A DNA stretch of 64,000 nucleotides from assembly GCA_027627225.1 (NCBI GenBank), contig CM051024.1, forward strand, positions 76,690,265 through 76,754,264, given 5' to 3'. Shown here piece by piece: positions 27,006 to 39,584 of the stretch (position 1 is the stretch's first letter; each line of letters begins with the position of its first letter). Position numbers and translations under genes: made by a program. The stretch is from Congeria kusceri (taxonomy: Eukaryota > Mollusca > Bivalvia > Myida > Dreissenidae). A model generated the notes under the pieces. The model was not told the origin of the DNA and made no database searches. It worked only from the letters and a program-made list of their open reading frames with translations.

Positions 27006-27594
27006 CAGATAATTATATTGTATATTTAAGTGAAAAATAATACAGCATGTGTGTTTTAGTGAAGAGCCATAATAATGCTCTTATACAATCAGTAAACACA
27101 GTGGATATACGTTGTGTATGATTATTGACCATTTGTGCTGATATACTAATATTTCTACTTCGAGAAATATTTATATCTATATTTTTCTCGTGGGAAGAAT
27201 TCGTGAAATATAATACTCATGTCAACAGTGTTTCTCACTCTAGAAACAATACAGCGATATTTTGATAACAATTCTCATATTCAGATGGTTGGTTGAAATA
27301 ATTGTTTTGTTAATCACATAATATCAATTATAGTTGACAATGATCACTAAGCAATGTGAAAAAGTTCTTCTCAAGTGATGTTTACCAGACCCGAGAAGCT
27401 AGAACATGGTGATAACAGGACATTATATTTGCGAAAGAGAATAAATTAATGGGAAGATTAACCTAGTGTCCGAATTATAGACTTGTAGCAGAAAATCTTT
27501 CTTATGTTGACATCTTGCTTATGTTGTTCAAACTATGATCAATTAAGTATTAACACAGAATATTTTTCTATTGTTAATTAATGAGTTCTAATCT

Positions 27595-27609
27595 AAAGGT
27601 AAAGGAGGT
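27595..27609 (+). promoter_or_regulatory. Polypurine tract of the Ty3/gypsy remnant
   Basis: aaaggtaaaggaggt lies immediately before the TG that starts the LTR. A purine run in this place is the expected plus-strand DNA primer of an LTR retrotransposon. Confidence 0.6.
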
Positions 27610-27789
27610 TGTAGTAAGCAAGTACACCTCTGTAGTACAATATTACCTCTGTACGCGTGGCGTGGTTTATGACTGAATGTATCTTGGTATTAGAGATAGT
27701 GTTGTATGTGACGCTGAATGCTACGGACAGTAAATAAAGAGTATAAACATACTTCGGGTCTGTGTTGTTCATACGTCCGTCTGTTAACA
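27610..27789 (+). repeat. Candidate 3' LTR (180 bp)
   Basis: The segment starts TGTAGTAAG and ends TTAACA, giving the canonical TG...CA. It follows a polypurine tract and contains a polyadenylation signal AATAAA at 27733-27738, 51 bp before the end. It lies ~600 bp after the Pol reading frame on the same strand. No matching 5' LTR is present in the window, so the boundaries rest on motifs alone. Confidence 0.55.
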
Positions 27790-28627
27790 ATAATAAATAC
27801 AATCACACAAAACAGTGATTATTACAATTGCCTGTATACATATTCACTAAGACTAAAATGCATGTGGCGTTTACTGATTCGCGGAAGCTATGCTTACAAC
27901 CTGCTTTCCACAAAAATAGCCAGGGGTATTTATCAACAAAAGCACTTAAGGTTTAGTATCTCCGATTCGGATGCGTCTGCCATAGTCTATTTATAGAAAG
28001 ATATAACCTCTATTTATAAATTCAATAACATCTTCAGGAGTAAAGCTAGTTGAGGGAAAAATGTAATTCTAAATAATTCCAAATTACACAACCGTAATTC
28101 ATATTAACATGCACGGTTAGATGATAAAAATAAATTCCCTATTCGGTATTCATGTTCTTGTCTATGACCAAGTTTTCTGGATGCTTGTTGCAAGTATTTT
28201 AACACACTTGACATCGGCTGCTAGCCTGCAACACTGCAAGATATTTATTATTGAATGAGTCACTTCTGTTGAACCGGTAATTGGAACATGTCGCTTACTC
28301 TATTTGCAGTGTGCTAAACAGGCTTCTCGCTCTGTTTCGTTATTGAGCAGAATTGAATGCACGATTTTAGCTTGTATACGCTTTCAAAAATAATAATTTC
28401 TAGACGAAAAATAATCTTCAAGCAAATAATGCAAGACTGTATCTCTTAATTTGATTCAGGGACTTCATGCAAGTGTTTGTAAAAATACAATGTAATAGAT
28501 TCTCAGTAGCGCGTTGGTTGAAATCAGTAGTACACACTGATTAAAGTTGTCGAATGGAATATTATACAGTTGATTGAAAGTGTTCATCGATAATCAGACA
28601 TGGAATAACGATGTAAATGTAAACAAA
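27790..28627. other. No recognisable feature
   Basis: AT-rich DNA with short open frames only. No domain, repeat or RNA gene is recognised. Confidence 0.45.
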
Positions 28628-28713
28628 ATGGATAGTGATGACGAAAACCAGTTTTCACAAGACTCCAGAATTGTGTGTAGGCTTTGCAACATGCAGGCTT
28701 TATTTATGTACGG
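28628..28713 (+). CDS. Candidate first coding exon with a CxxC motif
   Basis: An ATG in a reasonable context opens a 28-codon frame with an acidic start (MDSDDENQ) and then VCRLCNM. It ends at a good splice donor (CGG then GTAACG, donor GT at 28714-28715). The composition is unlike the surrounding AT-rich DNA, and VCRLC is the kind of start seen in several zinc-binding domains. No following exon was found in the window, so the product is unknown. It could be chance. The call rests on codon-like composition plus the donor only. Confidence 0.3.
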
Positions 28714-31440
28714 GTAACGTTATAAACAGTTAATTAAACCATGTTTCGTTGTATTATTAATTAACTTTACAATATTAAATGAGAATCTGGTCACTTTGTT
28801 CGCTTGATACAATGTAAACCTCGCCAATAAATTTCAAAACTCGGCCAATGCCGATATGGAAAAACGCCGCTAATACGAGATTAAACATTAAAAAACATTG
28901 TTATTACTGCTGGCCTTGTAAAACTGAAAGATGCTGTATTCTATTTCTATCTGTATCGAAATAATAGTTTTAATACTTGTACTACTAAAACTAAACGATG
29001 CTGCATGATATAATTAATTAATAAGCTTGTCATGAATTAGTTGAATTAATATTGACCTTGTACATTGGGCTGAAGACAGTCGTTTTGGCCTGAGGCCGTA
29101 TATTGGTCAAATATTGGACGGTCACGTGGCACGAATGTCTATAGCTGACTGGATGATATACATTTATATATAATAAGAAGCCATATTATCAAGTTTAAAG
29201 GTGGGCTATTGAACTGTATTCAAACAAATGTTTCCTTTTTAGCAAAAGTGCACTCATAATTAACATGTTTCGCCAACAGTATTTCTATGTCGGCGTTTTG
29301 ATTATTTACATCATTTCTACTGAATATTTTTGGCACTTCTTGATTAACAGTTGAAAGTTGAAACAAGTGCAGGCGTATGGTTGATTCAAACGACAACGTT
29401 GGTGTGAAGTAGTCTCATTTTATTCTGAACAAGTATAAGATCACGCACCGTCTTCTAATATTTAAAATGGCATCTGTTTGCATCCACATAGTTCTCATAT
29501 TGTCATATTAAGAGAAACAACTATATCTATTGAGTTAAATGTTACTTTTACTAACATTGCTTTTGTAGACAACATTACAGTGCATTCAGGTACATACTAC
29601 TTAATTTCTTATAATTCATAAAATGCAACAAATAGTAGTAATACACGCGAAAAAGAAAATGACTAAGGAATTCTATAAAATAATATATCTTAACGGGACC
29701 TATTTACAGAATCACAAAATTGCAATTGTCCGATCCCCCAAATAAGAATATACGTAATATTTTTAGTTCAGATACGTCCAATTGTCCAGTTAAGACGTTT
29801 AATGGTATATTTCAATAATAGAAAAATCCGGGCCCAAGTCCCTTTAAGAATGTTAACACCAAAATTCCTACTTATTAGTAGTATTGTCTGACAATATGTT
29901 GACCTGCCACTCATTCATTTTATAAATAGCGCTCGCTTCGAACGCATTTTGGTGATATATAATTTATATTGTATGAAAACAGAGCAAATATACAAATTTA
30001 GTGCAGAAGTGTTAACAGTAGCAATCTTATCAGATGGAAGTATCAATCTTATATAACAGTAATGCTTTATTTGCAACAGCATATAAACTGTTGTAATTTT
30101 ACAAGGATTTTGTGGATTATCTTCACAACATTAACAAGTTGCCGGGTTACGGTACTCCCATGCTCAAATGACACATTTACCACACTGCTCTTCGGTATGA
30201 AATCTATATTAGTAAACGTGCATATACATGTTCATAACCAATACAAACCGAGTTATTTGCTATAAATATAAAAGACTCTCAATAATGTTAAAAGACACAT
30301 CTATGCATAACGAAATCTAGCCCAGGCGCAAATCGTGAGGTCACACGAACTGTTTATCTGATGTGACTAACGAGATAAATATTGTTAATAGTGATTATAT
30401 ACATCCAGGCGTGCAAAGTGCACTAATCAGAGGTAGATATTGTACGTAATTGTGTTGAATACATACACATAGAGACATTGCTCCTTATTAAAATACAACT
30501 TTAATTAATCCTATACCATATATACACAAACGTTCTCGGTTTCCGTTTTATTAAGACTAAATTTACCATTTTCGGCATACTTTTATGAACGTAATTACAC
30601 TTATAAAAAGTAAAAGCTTCTGAAGGACCTGTGTAAATAGAAGAGATTGGACGGTGGTAGATGCCACATAAAGCTAAACAAGTGAGAGACACGGTGTCTA
30701 CGTCGTGGATGGTTACTTAAGAAAGCTTTCTGCAAAATGTCTTTGCTATTGGTCTAGTTTACTAGTAGTTTCCGAAATTTTCGATTTAATATGTCTATAT
30801 AAGGAAAACTGCCACTCTCTCTGACGACAAGGTCTGTTAACGAATATATGTTATATGAATTTGGTAGTCATTAAAAGAAAAAATATTTGAAATATTTTGA
30901 AATTTGTCAATTACGTTCAGAGAGAAAGACTTTCAAAGATTTCGAACAAAGAATGCCGAGAAAAAATAAACAATTCACAAATTGAAATATAACCATGTAA
31001 AAACGACATTTTACAAGCAGAAGTACGATTCTTTGAAACCTATACAAAACAGCTATATCTGGACAAATAGATGATTCTTTTTTTAAAAGCCGCAATCGTA
31101 ATTACGATAGCAAAGCTACTATGTGTAGACAACTTAAACGAATACGATTGCGTCATAATGATCGCATTTTCAGACATGAATAATAACATAAGCAGTTTAT
31201 AATCTGGATTATTTTAAAATCACACTTTATTAATTCAAAAAATTATTCTTATTATTTTGAGAAATTGTATTATCAGACTTACACAATCAAAGAATAATTA
31301 CACTATTGCCAAACCAAGGAAAAAAACAATATTAATTCGACGATAAGTTTGTTAAACACAGATTACACAATCGCAACAAAAGCAATGGCAATCCGATTAA
31401 GAAAGTTTCACAAATGATATACTTTGATACAAATGGTTTT
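28714..31440. other. No recognisable gene
   Basis: Long AT-rich stretch. The longest frames (for example on the minus strand at 30501-30692 and 30907-31095) show no family motif and no splice context. It may be an intron if the exon at 28628 is real. Confidence 0.45.
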
Positions 31441-31445
31441 ATGAA

Positions 31446-31700
31446 CAACAGTTCAGTTCCGAGTTTATTGGCTAATCGGCACATTTGTCTTTGGCCATTT
31501 ACAATACGTTAAATTAAATTATGGCCAAAACACATATAACATAAATATAATTTTGCAATCGCATACAACAAATGTACAAGGTTATAATTGTAATGTGGGG
31601 TATTTAAATAAGTACTATTTATAAATATAGTGAGAAGAAGCAGCTTAATATGCAATTTATTTTTACTTCAGTTCGCCTAATTGCTTGTGGGCTTAAGACA
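31446..31700 (-). mobile_element. Non-LTR retrotransposon 3' end (family L-a)
   Basis: Read on the minus strand, this ends in atggccaaa... then a gattagccaataaactcgg-type tail. The same 3' end is found at 36358 and 62445 (tttggccat / tttattggcaaatcgg on the plus strand). The internal phrase gaagcagc near 31635 also matches gaagcagcaagagct at 62602. It is non-coding here. The copy is 5'-truncated. Confidence 0.5.
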
Positions 31701-32506
31701 CGTATTATAGATGAAATTGTGCAAACGTACTCATTGCAATATATGTCAGTGATGCATAAAAATGATACAAAGTAGAACATTTGCACTGTTATTAATAAAT
31801 CTTTTTAATGTAAGATATATAATATATGTATATACTACGACATTAATCACTTTATGCTTGTGTAAACACATTATATCATATCTTTTATATCTGACTATCA
31901 CATTTTCATTATTAGACTATGATTGTAATTACATATGTAGTTACAAAGATTAATCTATTAACACTATAATTATATGGATTATGACGTTATTTACAACAAT
32001 ACTAATTACTTGTTTAGATGGGTTATATTATATCATTAAAAAGTGACTTTTAATATTTTTTGTATTTCATACTACCATTCGCGTTACATACCATGTAGTA
32101 TATATAAGTTTTTGTTCCTCTTAGAATAGCGCCTATTAAAGAAAGCTATCAAGGAAAAACAACAGGAAATAGTACAGCCAATACATCATTAGAACAAAAC
32201 GTTTGTGCTCCCTTCAAAATAGCGCTATTGGCGAAAACGAAACAATGGGTGCTATCAGAGAACAACAGCAAATGGTAGAAATATACGAGTTCATAATTAA
32301 AACTAAACAAAAATGTATAATAAACGTAAAGCAAGATATCGGTAATGCTTTTACAAATCTGTATATAAAGTTTTAAGATACTACCTAATAAACAATGATA
32401 TATTCACGAACATTGTAATAATAATTAGTCTCTTTTTCATAATGCACAGTATAAATACTGATAAATTCAGATAATCATGTAACATATTCGACCATATCTT
32501 GGACAT
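31701..32506. other. No recognisable feature
   Basis: AT-rich non-coding sequence without a supported gene or repeat. Confidence 0.4.
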
Positions 32507-32760
32507 ATACAAATTATTCCTAGTATATGTATATATTGTAAAGTGATATTTAAAATTGCATTATAAGGAAAAGCAGGTAAATGTCTAACATAACTTTTTT
32601 ATTAAATTCATTGCATTATATATAAACTTTGATATACAAATTATTCCTAGTATATGAATATATTGTAAAGTGATATTTAAAATTGCATGATAAGGAAAGG
32701 CAGGTAAATGTCTAACATAACTTTTTTATTAAATTCATTGCATGATATATAAACTTTGAT
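32507..32760. repeat. 127-bp tandem duplication
   Basis: Two near-identical copies (atacaaattattcctagtat starts at 32507 and again at 32634) differ at only a few positions. The duplication is therefore young compared with the decayed element around it. Confidence 0.9.
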
Positions 32761-33010
32761 ACATTTCTTATTTTACTTTCTCTCTTATCAGACATAATGT
32801 ATTTGAATTTTGTGACATTAGGCCAATTAAATGGGATATTATAATCATTTCTAAGATCTAAATAAGCAGTGTAACATAATAAAAAATGGTATTCAGATTC
32901 AACTACATTTTTGTGTACATAGTTTGCATTTTCTGTAGTTTCAATTTCAAGAGAATGTGATGGCAGGCTTCAACGAGTTAATTCCGTACAATGTTTTACA
33001 TTTTTTACAC
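32507..33010 (-). pseudogene. Non-LTR retrotransposon ORF2 C-terminus
   Basis: On the minus strand a stretch at about 32830-32960 reads VVESEYHFLLCYTAYLDLRN. This is the zinc-knuckle-like C-terminal region (V-E-x-E-Y-H-F-L-L-x-C) that closes ORF2 in many animal non-LTR elements. A second segment matching the usual region after it (I-M-S-x-K-R...) follows. The expected CxxC just upstream is damaged. The element end carries the 127-bp tandem duplication at 32507-32760. It is a 5'-truncated dead fragment. Confidence 0.6.
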
Positions 33011-33089
33011 ACAAATAATAATTTTCAAAATCAAAATCTTGTTTAAATTTACAATAATATTCCATCTTTAGTTGAAATGATTAGGTTTC

Positions 33090-35529
33090 ATGCCAGGATT
33101 GAATATACTGATCTCTTAATCTCATATCACAACAGATATATTCGGGAAAATTTACGATCAATATTTGATGGTATATCCTATTTGAACTCAACAAACAAAC
33201 CAGGATTGTAGTTTTTTCGATTTTGAATGGTAATTGATAGTCTTGGTCACACTTTGATGTTAAATGCCTCGAGCGACTAAACTTTGGATCGAACTTTATT
33301 CAGTGGATATAAATATTTTGCATAATCATAAATAGCTTAATTATAAACAACGGACATCAGATAGCTTCAATATAAAAAGAGATGTACGACAAGACTGCCC
33401 GTTATCATCTTCCATATTTGTCATAGGTTTGCAATTTCTCTATAATAATATTGAATGTAATGGTGAAATAAAAGGTATTAAAGTATTAAACAATGGTATC
33501 AAACACACATTTTTTGCAGACAATGCCATTTTTTCAGTCATTAATAAACACATTGATGAGCTTTAAAAATATGTATGGCCTATGTCTAAATACCGCGAAA
33601 TCAACAATATTTAGAATTAGTTTATTAAATACAGCAACTACACACTTTTTTTTATTTAAACTGACAGTGGAAGTGAAAATTCATTAATTAACACATAAGT
33701 GAGTTTTAAAATATATCTGACCTTAATGTAAATAACTCAATATCAACTGTATTAAGAATTGGTTCCTGGTTGAATCAAGGTCAAGGTCATTGTTACTTAA
33801 AATAGGAAAATGGTTACCGCTCAATAACTTGAAAATGAATTGAGATATTTTAATGAAACATCATACGTATCTATGTATGCATATCTGGTGGGTGGGGTCC
33901 GCTCAATAACTTAAGAACATATTAAAGATATTTTTATGAACCTTCATACATAGACACCTTATATCGAGACTTCGCATGGGATTGCATATGAGCGGGTGGG
34001 GTCAAGGTCACGGTCACCGTGACTAAAAATTTAAAACAGTTTCCGCTCAATGACTATATAACGAAATCAAATATTTTAATGAAGCTTTATATGTATATAC
34101 CTTATATCTAGACATCGCCGTTTGCAATAGCATTAAGGATGTATGAGGTGAAGGTCACCATTATTTAAATAGAAAAACGGTTTCTACTCAATAACTTGAA
34201 TTAAAATATTGTAATGAAACTTCATATGTAGATACCTTTTATTGAGACCCCGCTTGAGTGTGCGGGTCAAGGTCAAGGTCACCATTACTAGAAATAACAC
34301 TCCACAGCTCAAGAACGACTTAAGGTATTGTAACGTAACTTAAAATGTACATACCTTATATTGAAACTTCACTTGGGATTGCATATAGGATAGTAAATAC
34401 TTCTTAAATATAATTTATTTAAAAAAATATTATACCGTATTAGCCGTCAATACGCCCCTTTAATGGGGGGGGGGGGTCAATCAATGTGATAAAATCATTT
34501 GCAGTACCAAACTTTATTTATCCATTTTCAGTGCTTCTAAACCCATTAATAACAATATTAAATGATATAACACAATCATTGTCAACGCCATCTGTGATTT
34601 TAAACCTTACCAAATAAAAATAAAAGTACTGTATGTAGACAACGCAAATGGAGGTTTAAACCTTTAAAATATAGTCAAAGGAAAATGGAAATTATTATAG
34701 AAGTTTAAAATGCAAAGTTATGAAAACAATCTCATTCTTCCCAGTGAACTCAATGAAAGATTTAATAAACGAAATAAATATACAGAGGAAATGTATTCCT
34801 TCGCGATGGTATTGTTAAAATCAAGAGTATAATATTAAAACAAAATAACCACAGGGGGTTATAAAAAAGATATAATTTTGATCAAAAAATCGATAACTGC
34901 GAAATGTTAAACTTTATTTTTCAACAGGTTGTACGGTAATTAAACGGAATTAAATTTGTATACCATGTTTATGATCTTAGAAATAAGAAAATGTCCTAAT
35001 TAATAGGCTTCAATACCAATATGACATCAATAACAGAGATATAATGAAATTTAACACATTAATTACCTCTATTCTACATGAATACATAATTAAAGAAAAC
35101 ATAGAAAAATTAAAGACACATTTTCCGGTAGAAACACTTTCAAATACACTTACAAAAAAAAACAAATGCATTACTATATTACATTCAGCTGCAAAACGAG
35201 AATTACAACAACATTGAAAATAAATCATTTACACATCGTTGCGTAGTTTTCAATTCAGATTTATTCCAACAAATACATATTTAATTAAGTGTAATTTACA
35301 TAATAACACTATTGGTGACTTCTGTCAGTCTCGTATTGAAACTGTTGACCATTTGTTTTGGGAATGTTCATGTGGTCAAGCAACATTGAATATTATAATA
35401 TTAGAAGCATTTCTTGTAAATAAAACTAGTTTAATATATATACAAACAAACGGCATTTTTGGTTGCACTGGAGAGAAACCTTTTGTTGATGTTTTCAATA
35501 TAACCATAAATCGTTTATATGCAAAATGA
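33090..35529 (+). pseudogene. L1/Tx1-like non-LTR retrotransposon ORF2 (decayed, interrupted)
   Basis: In order on the plus strand: RYIRENLRSIFDGISYLN...NKPG near 33125-33210 (reverse transcriptase start), KRDVRQDCPLSS near 33375-33415 (normally RQGxPLSP), HTFFADNAIF at 33504-33530 (the catalytic ADD has become ADN), and SGLxLNxxKS-like GLCLNTAKSTI near 33575-33605. After a minisatellite insertion come a lysine-rich spacer near 35000-35210 and a C-terminal zinc-like region at 35250-35390 with FQFRFIPTN, C..R.ETVDHLFWECSC. The order and motifs match the L1/Tx1-type group (inference). Multiple stops and frameshifts and the lost catalytic aspartate show it is dead. Confidence 0.7.
33690..34440 (+). 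repeat. ~140-bp tandem repeat inserted in the L1-like element
   Basis: About five units share caaggtcaaggtcac, tttccgctcaataacttgaa, atgaaacttcatatgt and accttatat.gagacttcgc, with period near 140 bp. The coding traces of the reverse transcriptase stop before it and the C-terminal part resumes after it. The array is followed by a run of thirteen G at about 34460. Confidence 0.75.
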
Positions 35530-36357
35530 AATACTCAAAGAGCAAACCCACCGTTCGAAGCTGCGTTCAGTCTCTAAACAACAGAATGAAAATTAAAGCT
35601 AAGGTAGCTCATATGAAGAAAAAGTACGAAATCACTGTAGGAATTGGGACCGCTTCGGATAGAAACTACTACTTTCATATATGCTGATATGTTAAAAAAA
35701 TGTTTTTCTCATATACAACAATCCAACTTTTTCTAGTTGTCAGTTACAATATCAATATTACATTCAAAATTAGTAAAACCAAACATTTTAATTATATTTA
35801 AAAGATAGATATTTTTTCTTATTATATAATGTTCATGCCATCTTTATGCACACTTTATTAAAATTCATACAGTAATGCATGTACTTGTGTGTATTTGATA
35901 TTTTGCTACTTGTATTTTGTTCACATTTTGTTGTATATTAATTTCGTATGTATATTTGGCATTATATGCATTACATAAATATTATACTATGGAAATATGT
36001 ATTATAGAAACAAATAAATTAATAAAAAATAAAAAAATAAACAAAAATAACACTCTTCAAACAAATAAATATCTTCAAATAGAAAATGATTAAGAGAATT
36101 TACCTTAGAATTTATTTATACTGAAGATGTCATTATTGTGGAGTATTTAACTTGCCGTTAAATCAACCGAATAAGAGGATAGTATTTATCAAACAGTAAT
36201 CATATTGATGATTGCAACATAAACATTAGTCATACACAAATATCGATGACTGCAATATGTCATTAGTCATACACAAATATGACTGAACATACTATGGAAA
36301 CCGCAAAAAATATATTTGAATAAACATTAACATCCGAATATTAATTGGTATACATAT

Positions 36358-36874
36358 AAATTCCAAGTTCATTGGCATTGAGCCAAACAACATTTGGCCA
36401 TTAACAGTATATATGCAAGACCATCGGTTAATTTGGCGAATGGGAGAGTAAGCCCACATATGTATACATATTTCACAAACAACACACAGGTATTCATCAT
36501 ATATACAAATTGCATGCTAGGTATATCAATATTATAAAAGTACAACCATCCATTATAGTATTATGAAGCAGTAAGAGCTACTTTTCTTCACGAGGTCCAT
36601 AACATCAATTTAGATACGTTGTTGATTGCTGAACTTTTTTGACAACATACTATTTTTAAGTTCATAAGGTTTAAACAATTAATTGAAATACAATGTTTCC
36701 CTCAAACTCTCTGGATGATTGACACAAACAAATGAAGTGATATTCTGGTTCAACAGTGCTCATGTTACATAATTTGCATATAATATTATCAGTACTATTA
36801 AATCTACCTCTTTCTAGTTTTAAATTATGCGAATGTAGACTAAAATTGGTATCGCCATTTTCTATATTGCACAT
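36358..36874 (-). pseudogene. Non-LTR retrotransposon 3' fragment with zinc-knuckle C-terminus
   Basis: On the minus strand, 36671-36874 encodes a segment with LHSHNLKLERGRFN, NIICKLCNM and VEPEYHFICLC. This is the C-x-x-C...E-Y-H-F...C end of ORF2 that is common in animal non-LTR elements. It is followed by a non-coding 3' region that ends in the ggccaaat/tggctcaatgccaatgaac tail shared with 31446 and 62445. The 5' part is missing. Confidence 0.65.
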
Positions 36875-37411
36875 TTAACATTATTCGTTACTCATTATAA
36901 TAACTTTACAACTTTGCATTCTGCACATTTTCATTATAAATACTATAAGTAGTTAAATAGGATTGTTCATAATTTTAAGTCAGTTTTGTTCGTGCTCTTT
37001 GTTTGCAAATACAACTGATAAAGTAAATATTTTTAGTTCACAATGTACAGTTTAATTATATGTTATACGACGTTCAATCGCAAAATGTGCACTGTAGTTT
37101 GTCTATTTCAGTAGTTATATACATGTATATATAACACTTAAAAAACAATTCAACAACATGGTTACAACATGACAATCAAATATAGACAATTTAAATCATG
37201 TAATACATACAATTAAAATACTAAACTCTTTTAAAGCAGAGTTTTGATATATTTTCCAGTATACATGTATTTCAATTTAATCTATTCATAGAAAATAAAG
37301 AGCGTTAAAAATAACCTAGATATTATACTCTGAAATACTTAGTTTATTTTAGGTGGTGTTCTGGAGTGTAAAGCTTGATGAATAAGCTTACATGTCAGTA
37401 ATAACACGTGT
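36875..37411. other. No recognisable feature
   Basis: AT-rich sequence. Possible further decay of the adjacent non-LTR element, but no motif can be read. Confidence 0.4.
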
Positions 37412-38677
37412 CAACAAGAGCTGTCAGAGGACAGCACGCTCCACTCATTTGACGACATACACAACTGAGTTATGGCAATTATGTCATCAAAATTTACCAA
37501 GTTTCAAGTAAAAATCTTGTGTAGTTTATTAATTTGAAGACTTTGGAACAAGTGGGCATACCTCTATCAAAATGCAAAACAGAGTTATAGGGAATGTTGC
37601 ACCTGATAAGGTGTTGATGACACAGATATAGTCCAGGTTGCAAGTGAATAACTTATGTAGTTCTAAAATTACAAAACTTGTTAATATAAATTTTAACCAA
37701 AAGTATATGTGATAAAGGGGTATAACTCTGTCAAAATACCAAAAGCTATAGGGAATGTTGCCCCTGATACTGGAGTTGAGGACACATATATATTCCAAGT
37801 TTTAAGTGAATAACTTATGTAGTTACAAAACTTTTGAATCTAAACCAGTAAAACTATGTTGCCCCGGACACTGGAATTGATGAATATATTCCAAGTTTCA
37901 AGCGAATAACTTATGTAGTTCTGCAGTTACAAAACTTTTGAAAATAAACTTTAACCAGAAAATCTATGTGAAAAATGGGCATGACTCCGTCAGAATAAAA
38001 AAAAATGGTTATGGGAAATGTTCCTCCTGATACTGGAGTTGAGGTCAAAAGTATATTCCAAGTTTCAAAACAATAACTTATGTAGTTGTGAAGTTACAAA
38101 ACTTTTAAATATGAACTTCAACCAGAATATCAATGTGAAAAAGAGACGTAACTCTGTCAAAAGACAAAACCGAGTTATGGAGAATATTACTTCTGATACT
38201 GGAGTTGATGACAAAGGTATATTCTAAGTTTCAAGTGAACAACTTGTGTGGTTTTGAAGTTAGACAACTTTTGAATTTAAACTTGAACCAGAAAATCTAT
38301 CTAACAAAACGGCATTACTTTGTCAAAAGACAAAGCATAATTATGGGAGATGTTGCTCCTGATACTGGAATTAATGACAAAGGTATATTCCAAGTTTCAA
38401 GAGAATAACTTTATGTCGAACTGCACTTACACAACTTTTGAATATAAACTTTAACTTGAAAATCTATGTCAAAAAGGGGCATAACTCTGTAAAAATACAA
38501 AATAGAGTTATGGGGAATGTTGCCCATGATACTGGAATTGATTAAAGTTACAAGTTCAAGTGAATAACTTATGTAGTTTTGAAGTTACAAGACTTTTGAA
38601 TACACACTTTAACCAAATTCTGACGCCGACGCCGGGGGTAGTATGAAAGCTCACCTTTTCTTCGAATAGTCGAGCTT
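37412..38677. mobile_element. Pearl/Helentron-like non-autonomous element with ~165-bp tandem core
   Basis: It starts with caacaagagctgtcagagga, in which GCTGTC-agag-GACAGC (37420-37435) forms a hairpin. It ends with a second hairpin, AGCTC...GAGCT at 38649-38676, preceded by tgacgccgacgccggg. Between them are about eight units sharing ataactctgtcaaaata, gagttatggggaatgttgcc, gatactggagttgatgac, tattccaagtttcaagtgaa and taacttatgtagtt. Established knowledge: bivalve pearl elements and Helentron-derived elements have terminal hairpins around tandem repeats of about this size. Assignment to that class is inference. Open frames inside are repeat artefacts. Confidence 0.65.
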
Positions 38678-38729
38678 AAAATGCTAACCAGGAAGTGTTT
38701 GTTATGTGCCTGCAAGATATGTATGCACT

Positions 38730-38735
38730 TTATTA
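38730..38735 (-). terminator. Candidate polyadenylation signal of the recombinase gene
   Basis: TTTATT on the plus strand reads AATAAA on the minus strand, about 315 bp past the stop codon at 39049-39051 and just beyond the tandem element. Position and strand fit. The motif is common by chance in AT-rich DNA. Confidence 0.25.
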
Positions 38736-39048
38736 TATATTTACTTTAATTGGCCAATACAGTTTACACTAATAACATAGAGTTCAACCGAGGGTCCGAT
38801 TTATAAAAAAATATTAAGACTGTTGAAGCTGGTTTTGCTTTAGCTCAGTATTTTCATATTGCAATAATTTGCATGTCCGATAATCTAAATGAATACTATT
38901 TTTGGTTATTAAATAGGAATTTTGATGATATACTTTAAAAGAGTAAAGCCTTCGAGAAACTGGACCCAACAGTTTAAGAATGCAACTAACTTATAAGGTA
39001 CCATTATATATTCCAACAAGAGTTCATATTGATCTTCTTGTCCACAGA

Positions 39049-39314
39049 TTATGGTCGTCTGTCCTCTTTTAAATCACAGAGGTCTTTCTTGGAACATAAC
39101 TTTCTAATTTTTAAAAGTTGTTGCCATACATTATAAATATGTGTTGCACCACATTTGTTTCGTTTCATTTGTGTTGAATGCAAAAGAGCTATTCTTCTGG
39201 ACTTGTTACGTTCATTAAATAGTTTAGCGTGTATTACTTTTAATCGTTCAGCGAGAGGCAGATCAGCGTGAATATCAGGATGAAGACGAGTGAATTCCCG
39301 AATTCCGGAGTATC
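39049..39314 (-). CDS. Terminal exon, basic C-terminal domain
   Basis: An acceptor (cattttag at 39315) opens an 87-codon frame to TAA at 39049-39051. The protein begins YSGIREFTRLHPDIHADLPL, continues AERLKVIHAKLFNERNKSRR, and is strongly lysine/arginine rich with CGATHIYNVWQQLL near its end. Its length and its codon-like composition stand out from the AT-rich surroundings. The pattern P-G-x-x-x-I-R-E-F...H-P...K-V...K-x-x-N-E-R-x-K resembles, from my recollection, the C-terminal segment found downstream of the recombinase domain in related invertebrate proteins. It needs one base from the previous exon, which the exon at 39585 supplies. Confidence 0.65.
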
Positions 39315-39584
39315 CTAAAATGTAAAATTGTGAGTGTAATTACAAAGCTGAAGATGAAATGGTGGTTGTTAATATTATTAGTACCAAGTTTGGTATCGTG
39401 ACCACAACAATGCTATACAAAATGAAAGTATTTGATCTGTGGTCATAAGATCACATTATTTATTTTGTGCTAAACATTGCCGAATACAAGATGAATTTAC
39501 TTTCATAACTAGAACCTGCATTGCGACTTTTGTTAATTGAGATCCTTACAACTGGAGATCCACATATTTTATAATTTCACCCAC

